Below are positions 1 to 14,030 of a stretch of 64,000 bases of DNA, in pieces. Within the stretch, counting starts at the first letter, position 1; every line of letters begins with the position of its first letter. This DNA comes from Marthasterias glacialis (taxonomy: Eukaryota > Echinodermata > Asteroidea > Forcipulatida > Asteriidae). The notes beneath the pieces were generated by a model. The model searched no databases. It saw only the letters and a program-made list of their open reading frames with translations, and was not told the origin of the DNA. Made by a program: the position numbers and the translations under genes. The stretch covers positions 23,495,219 to 23,559,218 of the forward strand of contig OU452219.1 in assembly GCA_911728455.2 (NCBI GenBank), given 5' to 3'.

Positions 1-3000
1 GCCATGGGATGACATGTCTCTACCTTTTTTCATGTGTTTCATGAAACCTAATCAGAGTGGTGGGGGTAACTTTCCAAATGTCATAAAATCTAAAAATAAG
101 ACAATATTTTATTACATATACAGTGGTGCTAAATCATGTTCAGAGATTCATGGGTTGAATTTGTATAAAAGTGGGTCACTCTTTATTTAATTTATCGGTC
201 AGGGGGGATTTGATACCCTCATGTTCAGGGTCACACTCTACTTGTTGAAGATCATATTCTTTCAGAAGCTGAATATAAAAAAAAGTAGGCCTATATAATT
301 TAAAGGAACATTTGATTGGACTTGGAGACAGCAGAACTTAAATGTCAGTAATCAAAGTATGGGCAACTATAATCTAAATTTAAAACATTCTTAACTTTCC
401 TCCATAAATGCTAAGACTTGTCACATCAGATTTCTTTGAAAGATCTCTGTTTTCTCTAAATAAAAAAATCACTGATGGGAGATTGTTTCCACACACATGG
501 GGGGGGGGGAATGTGAGTGGCTTCCTATATAACAGTTCCCAAGTCCCTCACCAATACATGGGATGTGCAGTAGACTGTTTATTACATGCCAATATTCGGT
601 GAATGCTTCATAACGAATTCACCTCCCTGACAAGTTGTCAGGAAACGGCGGCTCAGAACGGAATCAGTAGGGTCATGTGATCAGGGAAGAGTGAAAGATA
701 GAACAGACCTGTCCCTTGCCAGGCCCCTTCATAAAAAATATCTGTTTCTTGTTGTGTGTGTGTTGCGAAAATTGCAGCGGGTATGCATTTGTTTTGTTTG
801 ACACAACAGATCAGCAGGCATCTGGATTTTAACTGTCATTACTTATGCGTCAAGCATATGTTTACTGTAATAAATTACTTGACCCAAATTTAAAAACGTG
901 AATAAATTTAAAAACATGAATAAAGTACTATTAGCCGCCATGTGTTGTAATGTTTAAAACAATAATCAGGTATGGATCACAGTGTTTCATTACCATACGT
1001 GTGTAGAATAACATACCCTTTCAGTCTGTAGAGTTGAAACTGTTACAGTGTTGAGTTCATACTACAACCTACTGCATGTTAAGGAACTAGTACTATTAGC
1101 TAATTTTTCAAGTCTGTTGAATGTCAGAGTATAATAATCAGCACATTATTAGCAATGTGCGAAATGCTGTTAACCCCAGATATTAAGCAGATTGAAGATA
1201 ATCCACTCGCTTCGCAGTTGTGGTTGAGAGGGGAAGGGGAATATTAGCTGGGGGGGGGGCTACGTGGCCACTCAGACAGGTAATGTAAAAATATACCCTG
1301 ATGTAGGTGCTGAAGCCGTGGCCAATTTACTCCCATCGCGAGATGCTATCGTGGTCGTCACAATGCAGACGGAGAGAGCCCTTGTCGGAACCTAATCCAT
1401 TCAGTCCGATTCACCTCCTCCTCCTCATCATATCATTGTCTTTTTGTTTCTCAACCGTCCTCCTCCTCCTCTTCCTCTTCCTCCTCCTCGTCTTCTTGTT
1501 TCTTAACTGAGCCTGAATTGTTCCTTCATGGAGAAAAGACATTGACATTTACGTTAAAGGGAAGATCGCAACAATGTGGACGACCTGAATACAGAATGAC
1601 CAATGGTTTGGAAGCTAGCTTGGGGCAAAGTTAGTACAAGTCAGGGGAAAGCATTGATGGAAAAAAAGTTCCCATCTGTCTAGTGTGAGCACCAATTTGA
1701 AGAAAGTTTTCATCGGTTAGCTTATGTTGTGTTTTCTTGTGGAAACTAATAAAATCATTGTATCTAAGCCCTGAGCTTTGGGAGTTTTTTTTCTTTTTTT
1801 TTTTTTTTTTTAGAGAAAGTTGAGGTAAAAAACAACGATGAATTAATCGGTTAAATTGAATTGAAATATCAACTACAGAGCTGCATTGTCACTACAACTT
1901 CTCCCACTGTCTTTATTTTTTTGCCTTCTGTCGTCTATGATGTATTCACAACATTCTATTCATGGCTAATTATGTGCCCTCTGGACAAATACATGCGATT
2001 AGTCCAAGTATTATGTCTCTTTTATGAAAGAAAAAAAACTCAAACTATATATATACATATTGCGTGTGGTGTTGTTGTAAGTGCAAACAAGAAAATCGCT
2101 GCGCTGTAGTTTTTCCTTTCCCCTCACAATATCAGCATCAAGTGACACCTAGAGCTTTTGACCCTGTACCCCCTCCGGGTCATAAACTGTTGTGTGTTGG
2201 CTAGATCCATTCATTCACAGTAGTGCCACTCAAGGAAGAAATGCCCGGGAGCCAGACTGCCTGCATAACAGACGCAGGAAGTGCGTGCATTAAGTCATAG
2301 GAGAGTATCGTGCTCACACTCCTGAGCCCTGGGGTCACCCAGGATGTATTTGTCGCGAGAGAGCAGACAAAGCTCCCCTTGATCCCGATATTCTATTCAG
2401 TCGATGACAGGTGGTGTGATGTTTTTGAAGAATACATCCATCATCCAGTCTTACTCCCTTCACTTTCCACAAACATGCTGTCTGTCGCTCCTTATATGTC
2501 TGTGTTTTTGCCTTTTCCCTCATCCTACCCCAAATCCCTCTCCCTCTGTGACCATTTCTTTTATTTGTCTCCTCCATCCAGTTCTCCAGCTGTGATTCTT
2601 GAACCTTCCTGGTCTGAAAACTCCAAATGTTAAGCTAGTTATCTCACCTAGCCCTAACGTTTGGCCTTGCATAAAGCAACCATCATACAAAAAAATAAAC
2701 AAATAAAGAAATTGCTTCCATCTGCAAAGTTTTCCCACAGTCTTTTCCGAGACAAAGAAACTTGTCCTTTTTGGTTTTGTTTGTTGTTAAAGTCTTGCAT
2801 GCTCTGGTTAGAAATTGGGCTGGGTTGTTAGTAACTGTTTACTCCTCACTTGTAAACTTTGTGCCAATGATAAATGTATTAGACTGTGCTGAAAATACAT
2901 CTAACAAAATACAAGTGAAAGTTCAAGGTAAGAAAATACCCTCTTGCCTGCTCGTTTGAGTAGGCAGAGAAGCAAAACACATGTACAGCAGTTGAGTGTG

Positions 3001-5335
3001 AGTGACCTTTTGAAGCCTTGGTGGGAATAAATGAACCCATTTGGCTGTGGTGGAATTGGTGTTGGTCTGGAAATGAGTTGAGCAGTGATTCATAAGTCAC
3101 AAGCACATCAAGGTGTTTTGTGTGGGCGTTTGAGGATTGGGTCACACGCAATGCTCTCTCAATATATACAACAACAAAAGTTTTGCCTTCCTGATGGAGA
3201 TTAATTGTTCTCGGCCTCCTCATTACAAAAAGTTTTGATTTCCTGATGGAAAACATCAAAACGACCCATAAAGCGGAAAGAACAGTGGTGTGCTACTTTA
3301 TGTACATGTACTATTATGTACTTCTGGGAAATGCTCCCTATGTAAAGTGACTGGGGAATTCCCTTTTATTTTTGAGGCAGCTGCCAGATCTCCTCCTCTT
3401 CTCGTCAATTATTGATGGTTGTTTTCCACAAAGTTGTGTTGGGGGATGGAAAGTGAGCGATACAAGGATTGTGATCCATGATTCGTTTACTCTGAAATAA
3501 ATTTTCAATTTGATTGTTTACCATCCTTAATAGACCCACTAATGTTATAGTTAACATTTCCCTTTGTTTTCTAAATATTAGATGACAGGGTACAGAAATT
3601 AGGGTACAGAAAATTCAAACTTTATAAAGGCTCTAATCTGCAGTTTTTCTTGACTTTCTTAAAGCTGTCAACCCGTTTTGGCGAAGCACCTTGGCTAAGC
3701 ATTTCTGTTCTGATCACATCCTTTTATCAAGCTGTGTGAAACTTGCTCCCTGTACCCAATTTCATGATTCTCGTAAGCACAGATGTATCTTGCTTAGAAG
3801 AAACAGGTCACCTGCCAAAATGCCATGCATCTAACACTGTTGTGACCGGCTCTCTGCTATTTTCTCGCTTACTAAATCGCTGTGCAACACTTTCTCTGCT
3901 TAACAGTTGGATGAAATTTGACCCAGGTAATCTGATGAGGTTCAGAATTCTCAAGAGAATGAACGTGAAACTTGTCTTATGTTAAACTGTCAAACTATAT
4001 ACGTGAGAGGACGTAGAGCTTCCTGTTTCCCAGGAGATGATCATGAAGATGTGTTGCCTGGTAACCGCATCTCCTGATTGTCTGTCACATCCTTATCTCC
4101 AGCAAACCGAGAGAAAAACAACAACATGACAGCCGTAGGCAATGCTCACTCAGACCTTAGGGAATATTCCTTAAGTGCCCTAAGAAAGTCTCAGCTATTC
4201 ATTTTTTTATTATTCCAGGAAGACATTACGCATCTATATTTTACCGGGACTGTTTGAGGTTGATCAAACTTTATAGAACTTTAAGCCTCTGAAAATGTTT
4301 AGCTCGTTGAAAAACTGACCATGGCTTTGTTTGAATGAGTTGAAATATGACGGCAAACTTGAAGTATTATTGTGGTTAAAAATGTGTGGAGACAGTGCTC
4401 TGTAAGGAACACTAGCAAAATCTAGAGGGTCACAGTTATTATTGTTGTTAGAGTAGTCGCAATTGAAGGTGTAAGAAACTAGTGTAAAATGTACATTTGC
4501 TGTGGGTAGCAATCACATCTTTAATGTTGTCTTGAGGGACGTGAAGAATGTTGTTGAAACCCCTGGTTATCTATTAAACCAGCCCTGCCTGGTCTGTTAC
4601 ATGTAAAGCCCAACAACTTTGTATTGCTTGTCATCGATCTTTCTTCCTCTGCCAACGAATATCTATTTATTACAGGCACTTGACATTAGCAGTGAGTTAA
4701 TACTGGTTGTCTCTTCTCTTTTTTTCTTCTTTTTTCTTCTTCTTCTTCTTCTTACAGACATCCCTTGAAAGGTCGGTTTAATTACAAAACACAAAAGTCT
4801 TGACCTTTTGAATCGCTTACAACAATCCATCTATACAAAAAGTGAAACTAGATTAAACAAGAAAAAGGTGTGCATAAGTTTACATAAAAAACTAGAAGAA
4901 GACTATCTTTACTGTTTTTTTGTGCAGGAGTTAGGTTGAGCAAAATAAGCACCAGTCTGGCAGGGAGTGATGAAGGAAATTTAATACATGCAAAATAATA
5001 TTTAAAAAAAATAAACATTTGGGTCCCATGTTGGAATAATTGAATATAGTATGTTAAACATTATCAATTTTCATTGACAAAAATAATCTGTCTTAGTGTT
5101 GTCCTCAGTAAGATCCAATCATCCTGCTTGTTTTTTATTCCATTTTGCTTGTGGCATATTGCTAATTTTTTGTTAACGTATGAGGAAGGCATCCTTGTTT
5201 CCTGTCCGGATTCTATGAACTGTTACCCAAGTCCAAATTGAGATTAACCATTATCATACTGTTGAGAGAGAAAGCACAAATGCATGATGGGAATGATCGG
5301 TGATGTGATCACTCGCCATGGGAACAAGGTTGCAG
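1..5335. other. Noncoding flank, no gene recognised
   Basis: AT-rich sequence with short open frames that lack convincing splice borders or similarity. A polypyrimidine tract (1419-1505), a (TTC)n run near 4737 and a decayed repeat near 3666-3920 are visible. If 5336-5479 is a real exon, this is probably TALPID3 intron. Confidence 0.5.
1419..1505. repeat. Polypyrimidine (CTC/CTT) tract
   Basis: Imperfect cctcctcctc and ttcctcttcc repeats. The open frame of 67 codons across it is a consequence of the repeat. Confidence 0.8.
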
Positions 5336-5479
5336 CTTGTCTCGCCAAGTGTTGAGAAACAAGAGAACTTTATGACGGTAAGATCTTTGCTTCAGGCCCT
5401 GGAAACGCCTGATGACAACTCTTCAAAATTGCATACTAGACTAGCCAAGGAGTCCTCCGTGAGCAGGCCTCGACAGCTG
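5336..5479 (+). CDS. TALPID3: Candidate upstream TALPID3 exon
   Basis: There is an open 48-codon stretch between an AG at 5334-5335 and a GT donor (gtcagt) at 5480. A stronger acceptor at 5395 would give a 28-codon version, and an alternative donor (gtgagc) lies at 5459. The peptide contains ENFMTVRSLLQALETPDDN. This aligns loosely with the human TALPID3 stretch that lies just before the region encoded by the next exon (23254), with a similar acidic-Asn then Ser-rich pattern. The exon ends in phase 0, whereas exon 23254 needs two bases from its predecessor. Either another exon intervenes, a boundary is wrong, or this is not an exon. The upstream polypyrimidine tract for 5336 is weak. Confidence 0.4.
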
Positions 5480-6388
5480 GTCAGTGTTGCTATATTAAAT
5501 GGTGTCTTTTTTAGTCAGTGTCAAAAGCATGTGTGACTGATTGGTAATTGGGTAATTTTTAGTTTCGTTGGTAATGTTCTAAGCTGACTAGTTCTGACAA
5601 AGTTTGTTGATTGTAGTGAGACTTGCCAAACGGATTGATGGTGTTTCAGACAGTCTCTGTGATTCTGGTGTGGGTGTAAAGGCAGGAGACTCTGTGTTCT
5701 TTTTGGAGGGTCTTTCCTATATTTTTGGCTGAGCAAACAGTTTAAGGATACAGACACACCAACTAAGGTCCCCATATCAACCAATGCTGCATGTTAAACA
5801 TTAACAAATATTTGAAATCAAATCAAAAATGACTGCTGACAACTGAACTTCTTTTTTCTTTATAAATTTTGGGAGGTTATCCTGTCAACTTTGAAGTATA
5901 AACACTGTTTAAAATGAAAAATACCCCTAATGCCAGAGACTCAGACTCCATCTTTGAAAAAAGGTCCTATGCCTGAGCAAAAAAGGGAAATTTTTCAGAG
6001 GCTTGGTTTACCCGAAATGCCCCAGGTTGAAAGTAAACATTTCAGGGCTCAGTATTCGTGATAATTTTTCAACAATCCCTAAAAGCTCCAGCCTTCAAAT
6101 CTTTGTATTTTAATGTTTTTTTAGCACGAGAGCCAAGGCAATCTCTATTGTATACTTGTATATGAGTAGCAACAAACCTAATCTAATCTAACATACAGAA
6201 AGTAAACTATTCATGAGGCTTGTTTGAGCCTGATTATTTCACTAATTAGAATGGTACACCCTTTGAGCTGATTGGATACTTTGTTGGACAATACTTTGAC
6301 ATCAGATGTAGGCCTTGCCTCAACTGGCAGGCCAATATCAAATCAGTAGCACCTAACATGATCAACACAACACATCAAAATAAAGACA

Positions 6389-6582
6389 AGGGCCTAATTT
6401 CATAGAGCTGCTTAAGCAGAAAATATTGCTTAACAAATTTCTGCTAAGCAAAAATGAGCAGGATACCAGTCACAAATGGTACACATGACATGGTGTTTTG
6501 CTGGTAACCTAAATCTGGTAAGCATAGTTGATTTTGTGCTTAACTACTTTTTGTGCTCAAGCAGCTCTTTGAAATTGGGCCT
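6389..6582. mobile_element. MITE, gctgcttaagcag family
   Basis: Terminal inverted repeats aagggcctaatttcatagag and ctctttgaaattgggcctt. Interior contains gcttaac/gctaagca motifs. In the long putative TALPID3 intron. Confidence 0.8.
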
Positions 6583-8942
6583 TGCTGTGCGATTTCTAAG
6601 AGTATAATACAGTAAATAATATAAATTAGACGGGAATACCAATGTGTTCAAGAGATATCTTTACCAGGTTTCTCCAGTGTGAAATGAAAACAAAACTAAT
6701 ACTAGGGCTTCCATTGTTGCCCGGGCAAAGAAGAAAAAAATCTCCCTACAAAATCTCAGTTTTCCCTCACTGAAAGAGAAACTGTCCTTGCACGCTGTCT
6801 TGGTTAGAAAAAGAAAAAACAAAAGAAATACAGCTTGGCAAAGTGAAAGGACTGAACTTGTCTTCACAACAGGGTACATCAACCTGTAACTTAATCGAGG
6901 GAGAGTAGGTCCAGTTACTGACAGATTATGCCACCAAATAGCCAGGTCTTTGCCGTTCAATTCAAAGCCCAGTGTCTCTTACATGCCTCGGTGTTCAGGC
7001 ATTGGTTCTTAGAGTGGGGAAATGTTGCTGTAACGCAAAACCAGCAATTTGTGTTCTGCTATTGATTTGCCCTGGGGCCAGTGTAGGGGTTTTTCACACA
7101 GTTCACTCAGTCTCCATTTTGATCTTAATGTGCTACAAGGGACCGTAGTATAATTCAGCCTTCAAATCGTTTATGGATCAAGTTGGAGTCGTATTAAATG
7201 TGTGTGTGGTCGGCTTCAACAAATGATCCTTTTCTGAGAAAGACTGCACAGGGGGTAGTCACAATGTTCATGTTAATTTGATTGAGGTATTCAAATCGTT
7301 TAAATTGTGTTAAAGTGTGCCTAGTTATCCAGCTTTAAAAAACTTGCTTAATGTTGTATAAGAAATTAATTCATCTGAAGAAAGAGAGGAGATGTAATGT
7401 TGGTTTTAAGTCCATTACTGTAATATTTTAAGCTCAATTTACTTTGATAGAATAGAAGATCCTACATGTATAACAGGGTGGAGGTGTTATGTGAACACGG
7501 ACAGTATTGGTCATTGTCAAAGACCAGTATTCTTACTTTGTGTGACCCAACATATACATGAATTATCAAACCTGTGAAAGTTTAAGCTCAATCGGTCATC
7601 AGAGTCACAAGAAAATAGTGGGGGGAAAAAAAATGATATATTTGCACTGCTTTCAAACATCAAGTTTCTGACTCTCGAGATCAAAACTAATAACTCATTT
7701 CTCAAAAGCTACAGCATTTCAAGCAAAAAACATTTTAAGGGAATTTTCCTGCAGTGACCATATTTATACCGTAGAGAAAGGACCCATGGAAGTTGTGTGC
7801 AAATCTGTGAACATTTATATTTTCACTCTTAACTAAAGTTGTGCACACCCTTTGAAAGCTGTTTTATTCTTTGAAACCCAAAGTGACACTTGTACCAAGT
7901 GAGCCCCTTTAACAACTGTCAAGTAATATTCCGTGCCAAGAGTCTTTTTTTAGACACAATCAGCAACATCCAGCCGACCTCATCAGCTAGCCAGGGCTCT
8001 CATCCCAACCATCCAGGGATCATTTCTCGCACTCTGTGACTCCACCCCCCTGAGTCCTTCAACTGGTACCCTGTTGGGTTTTGTGCACGTTGCTATGGAA
8101 GCGGAGCACCAGCTCGAAACTGCTGCAATGAGACGTCTTGATAACAGGAAGTGGAATGCCCAGAGCTCACCCTTACTCCCCTCAGTTCATGCACTGATTC
8201 ATCGGGTTCTTCCTCAGGCATCTGGGGATCAGAGCGGATTGTGGAAAGGCTGGATGTGCCATAGCTTATTAAATGAGAGATCTAATTGGATGGTACAGTA
8301 TGAGGAACGCTTAGTCCTGTGCCGACTCAGCAGTACCTTGCAATGGCTTGCCATCAATCGAGGGCTTGAAATTGTACATGCATGTAAATTAGCAGGAAAT
8401 GCACATCATTGTACATGGAAGTTGTTGGTGGTAGCAGAGTTAGATGACAGCAGGCTCTGTTTTTGTTTGTTTGTTTGTTTTTGTTTTTTAGATATAATGA
8501 CAAATACAACAAATTTTCAAATACTTTGCTTCACAAGTAGGTCTCAACCAATTTTAAATGGTGACTGAAGATAGATTTCATGATAGATAATGTAATCTAA
8601 ATGAAGATCACCTTGAGGCCAAACTCATTTAACTTTACAACAACCTAAAATGGAGTGTATAAAAGTCCATAATTTTCTGAACAAAGTTTCTCTCTGAGAG
8701 AGCAAACTGATCATGTTGCTCAAAATGTAGATAGAATGATCTCATTGGCCTTTCAAATTTAATAAATTATCAACCATGCATACATGTTGTATGAATGATC
8801 AAGTTTCTTCTTTACATACTGTTCGTTATATGGGTTACGTCAATTACCTTATTGGCTTTAGATGGACTTTGGATGTAACTCAGTCACTGAGTTATTCTGA
8901 ATGAGGAACAACTTTCTGTTTGTTGGGTGATCAACAAACTCC

Positions 8943-8976
8943 AACCCCCACCCCCACCCCCCCCCCCCCCCCCCCC
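8943..8976. repeat. Long C homopolymer tract
   Basis: ccccca units merge into about 20 uninterrupted C. Confidence 0.9.
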
Positions 8977-11900
8977 GTTTCAATTTAGATCAGTGATCAG
9001 TGTATCAAAAGCTATAAAGTTGTTATCTCCGTCCCTCATATTCGTCTCCACTTCCTGACTTTGTTTTCCTACTTTGATGATTTAAGTTGATGCTCCATCA
9101 AGTACCTTCCCAATTTTTTATTTTTTAAATGTTTTTATGAGTTAAACGTTTTATCAGTACTTCAAATTTAAAAAGTGCCTGGGAATAGAGTGATACATTC
9201 CAGGTCATTTTCTGTTAACGTTAATTTGCATTTATTATTTAATGATTTACTCTAGTACTTAATGGAAGGACACACTTGATTGACACATCGGATAACAATG
9301 CTTGAATGCCTGTATTTATAAAGACAAGGGCTGTACGCTGCTTGAGGCGTTTGTCTAATTTTGGAAATTGAAGACCTCCTTGATGGGATCAGCATTTTTG
9401 AAATATTACATCACTGCGGCAGATCTGACTGCACTTGGACAGGTGCCAGTCTTTCATTCATTAGTTGAGGACAGATGCCATCCATTGGGAATCCATCTCC
9501 TGATATTCTGCCATGCCTCTCCTGCCCGCCGTATTGTTCCCATCTGCTGGTGATGAGGCCATTATAAGAGGAAGCTGATCCCCAGCTGTGGTTGGCTGGC
9601 TGAATGTGTAAAGTCGCTGTCATATCCAGCCATCGTTACACAGATCCTGATAATGACCGCACTACGTGCAGGCAATGAGCCTGATGTAGTTACCATCAAG
9701 TACAAATCCCTAATTATTCAGAAATAGTCTAGATTTATAGGTCAACCTGTTAAGCAGGTCTTAATATAAGAAGTAACCATAACTAGTAAACTTGCAGTTA
9801 CAACCATGTATAAACCTCTTTTTGGAGGAGTGGTGGCTCTGAAAAGAGGTGTTGTGGTCTCAACGTTTCAAACAGTGTACTTTGCTGCAGGTCTTGATTT
9901 AATGAGGATAAGCCCAAAATCTTACTAGAGTTTTTTGTAAAATTGGCTTCAGTGTTTTTTTTCTCCTCGTCTTCTTCTTTGTGCTTTCACTACAGCACAA
10001 AGTAAAAGCTCATTGACAGTGTATAGAGGAAGAGGCAGTTATGTTTGTCTCGCAACGGATTCATTTACCTCTCCCTGTTCTTAGCTGTGCTGTGAAGAGA
10101 CTTGCGTTTACATCTTTCCATGTTTTGTTTCTGCGCATTGGGGTAGGTGTCTATCCCTTCAAAATGTGGCCCACACTTCGAGTGGCCTTTGGGCCTTGTG
10201 ATAGGCGAGTCACATTAAAACAAGGTTTAAAAAATTAAAAAACAAAAATTAAAAAATCACTGATTTGTTGAAAAGTATACACATAAGACCTTAAGTTAAT
10301 AGCTAGGTGAATGATCTGCCCAACTGTCACACCTGTACGTTCCCATAGTAATATTAGAGTAACGTGTAGAGGCCAGAATAACTGTGAAGGCAAGTGCCAG
10401 ACGGTTAGAGAGACAGGTTACCTGTTGAAAGAAACTTTGAAACTTTACTTCCTGACCAGGGTCTGCCATTTGTGAGAGTTTCTCTTGATGTCAGATATTG
10501 GACCCTAGATCAGTTTACTTATTGCATTGCTTGGAGTTTTTTAAATAGGTCATTTTCACTATACAGGCCTATTAAAAAAAACAGTTGAATTCTCCTTATC
10601 AAAAAGCAAGTTTTCAACAGATCAATCATAGTTCCTTTTTTCCCTCCAATGTTTCCTGTCAGAACATAAACCCTTTTGAGAAACCTGTTAACCTTGGGGC
10701 CAGTGGAAGCTGGTTGAGAATGCCCCAGGCCTCACTTCCTTTTCCCTGATTCGAAATGTCTCTGCAGGTAACTTGTCTCTGGAGATACCTGTCAAGATGT
10801 TCCTCACGACCCTCCTTGTCTGGAACAAGAATTGCCAAAAAGTTGACTTGTATACGTCAATAGTGGATTAGCAACTGGCCTTATCTTGGATGCTTCTTCT
10901 GTGGTTCCTGATGAATGTTATGAATTAAGGTGATGATGATGTTGATGCCAATTCATCATCAAGATTTGAATTGAAGTCTTCTAAATTGGATATCACAAGT
11001 GGACATCATTGTGTGTAAAATCCAGCCTGGCTTGATTGCAAACGGCACGTTCCGTGCATTTGACGTGTTACTCTGCCTTCCTGTTCATCTGTTTCCAGCA
11101 ATAAATGAGCCAGGGTTGTGATGTAACCAAGACTATGTTACATCTGCACCTGTTAGCGAACATCCTTCTCACAGCAATTGTTTCCTCTCGTGTTCCATAT
11201 TAGTGGCGGTAACTCACCATGACAGGAAGATGTTATTTAATCTGGCAATCGTCATTTTCCCATATTTGAACCTCACACCAACTGTTATTTCCTTCGTTAT
11301 CCCTTGTCCCATCAGTAATGATCCACTAATCACTCCATCATCTGACACATAGTTTTTTTTACCTCCCCCCCCCCCCCCCGTTCAACCATTTCAGAGGAGG
11401 TGATGTAAGTGTAGCTTCAAATTCAGTTACCCCCTCTTGTCTGTTTCTTTGCTGTGCATTTTGTCTTTATACATGAACAGATTATACTAACATAGTTTCT
11501 GTAAGATTATGACTTTATTGCAATTTGCTATCATGATAGATTTTGTCGTCATTCTTTTTCACCCCCCCCCCAACCCACACCCCCACACCCCACCCCAACT
11601 CCAACAAGTTGATTCCCTTTTCAGAATTTGGCCCAGAGTCCATACCTCTATTACATGAAGTAGTCGTTTCAAACCATGTTGCAATCATCTGTACTCAACT
11701 TTACTGGGGGTTATTTAGTGTGTAATCCACAGAAAGTTATCAAGGCATTAGTCTTGATTTTGATCAAACACATTTTATGGGTGAAGTGTATGGTATTTTA
11801 ATATCCTTTTCGTCTCAATTAAGCACAAGGTTTTCTTGACAGAAAAAAAATTAATTGTGCCACATACATCTCTTCGCTCATTCATTAGTGTCATCGACTA

Positions 11901-12186
11901 CAGAAGACTCCAAATTATCCATTGGCTGTTTTCTATTTTGTCTAATTCAGACGGAAAGAGAGCTTGAACTGCTAATTAAAACTTAAATTGATAGTGAGTA
12001 GGACTCCCTTTCGTCTCTGGTTGAACCACTTTCTCGCCACTGAGTCATTTGGAAAGATTCCATCGATATCAAATTCAGATAAATGATAAATCCATAAGGC
12101 ACCATTTGCTTCTTCACTTCCCCTTGTTTTTCATATGCAAGAATCATTTCCTTTTTGATCCAATCATATTGGCTTGCAAACTGAGG

Positions 12187-12360
12187 CCCCCCCCCCCCCA
12201 AATAAAAAAAAATAAAAATAAATAAATAAATAAAATTAAAAATAAAACTAAATAATGAATAAATACATAAAAGTAAACTAAAAAAATCACAAATAAAAAA
12301 ATACATAAATCAATAAATAAAAATAAATAAATAAGTAAACATAAGGAAAAAAAAAATATA
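12187..12360. repeat. C run followed by (AAAT)n-like low complexity
   Basis: A 13-bp C run is followed by about 150 bp of A-rich aaataaataaataaa sequence. Confidence 0.85.
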
Positions 12361-13171
12361 ATATGAAAATAATAAAACGAAATATCCTCTTCATAAGCAC
12401 GCTCCTCCTTTTTGCAGGGGATAGGTCAAATACAACCTGCGTGCAGTCCCTGTGTTTTAAATAAACATTTCTTTCTCAGTATTTGCTAATTTATTTCCAA
12501 CCTACATCATGATAGTTAAACAAGGCAAGGATATATTGACTGGAATACAACTGACAACATATCGTAATCTTCCTATATAATATTTTATACACTTTGCATA
12601 AATGACAAAATGCAAAAATCATTACCGGGTAATAAATGGTAAAGTGGGCCATTTTTATACAAACTGTACCATTTGTTTTGTATCTTTCTAGTGCTAGTGG
12701 TTCACCTTAGATAATAATTTATTTGAAGATTGATTTTGAGGGTGGAAATCCCTTCAATAACATGTAGGAAACATACATTTCAGTATGTGCATCTCATTTG
12801 AAGCCCCACCAGAACCAGAAACATTTCATAAACTGCATAAGTTATAAAGTAATTGCACTTGTAGTCTGCAGTACCTTAGCGACCGGTCATGAGATGATTA
12901 AATATTTGTAGATAAGAGTCCCTCCCTGGGAGGTCAATTGCTGACCAAGTCACCATCTGTCCTGGGGTTTCTCAGCAACCTAAATATTTTTTCTGTCAGC
13001 TGGGGGTAGCCACTAAAGGCAGGGGATACAGGTTGAAAGGTTTCCTTCCTTCCCCGCGCACCCTCCCCCCACCCCCCACCCCCTAAAAAAAGGAGAGCTT
13101 CCAGTATCTGTCTTTCATGTTACTTAGTAGAGATGGAGCTTGTTTTATTCTAGATTGCAGTTTAAACTGTG

Positions 13172-13364
13172 CAGTGGCGAAGCCAGGTTTTTTTCACTTG
13201 GGGGGGGGGGGGAGGGGCACGGGGGACATTGATTTTCAGGGGGCAGCAGGTAGCATGTTTTTAAAATGAATTACATGTGTCTACATTTTTTATGGGGTGG
13301 GGGGCACTGGAAATTTGTGGGGGACGTGCCCCCAGGCCCCACCCCCCTCCTGGCTATGCCACTG
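13172..13364. mobile_element. MITE, cagtggcgaagccagg ends, G-rich core
   Basis: Ends cagtggcgaagccagg and cctggctatgccactg are inverted repeats. The interior is strongly purine/G-rich on the left with a run of about 13 G, and C-rich on the right. Confidence 0.78.
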
Positions 13365-13841
13365 AAGCTGTGACACAACTAATACTGCTGATTAGTGATA
13401 GTGGGACTGATAACAAGTCTTCACTTTTTAATGGTTGGATGAAGTCACAGTTGCAGCCTCCTCTGATCATCCTAATTATCAAATCTAACTGTTGTAGCGT
13501 CTAATAGATCATAACCACACCATGACTGATTATCTGATAATGCACTTATAGAAAGGCACTGGGGGGGAACAAATCCTTTGAAATATGCAAGTTTCAGGCT
13601 GGATGCTGTTTTAATCAGCCAAACAGGTGTTTAAGAAAACAAACAAATGGAATAATAATGTTTACTAGCTTCTGATAATGAGACAATCAAGATGATAAGC
13701 TGGCTGGACTTAATGCTTGTAAAATCTCAACCTCATCAAACATTTCACCTGTTAGATTTATCACAGTCAGGTTCTCTAGTGTTCTCAATAATATAGTGTT
13801 TTCTATGTCTACAAATTGTCAGTATTATTTGGACTAACACT

Positions 13842-14030
13842 AGGGTGGTTGGGTTGGCATAGTGGTTTGTTTCCTTGCCTTCCACCTCTAGGAACCTGGT
13901 TCGAATCCCGCCGGGGGCACTATGTGGATTGGGTTTTCAGTCCCTACCTGATTGTGTGGGTTTTCCCTGGAACAATTCCCTGGGGTTTTTCCTCCCACAT
14001 CTAAAACTGAAACTTCCGTCCTTGTCTTCT
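13842..14030 (+). mobile_element. tRNA-derived SINE
   Basis: An A-box-like tggcatagtgg at 13855-13865 and a perfect B box ggttcgaatcc at 13898-13908 have tRNA-like spacing. A non-tRNA body follows (tggattgggttttcagtccc, cctggaacaattccctgggg). Not a functional tRNA: the stems do not close. A degenerate body copy is near 43230-43355. Confidence 0.75.

Noticed and set aside
1289..1400. Open stretch with GAEAVANLLPSRDAIVVV
   Set aside because: Acceptor-like AG but no donor before the stop, and no family recognised.
2310..2633. 107-codon frame
   Set aside because: Overlaps frames on both strands in a pyrimidine-rich region; composition explains it.
13855..13908. Functional tRNA gene
   Set aside because: A and B boxes are present but the acceptor and anticodon stems do not form, and a SINE body follows.
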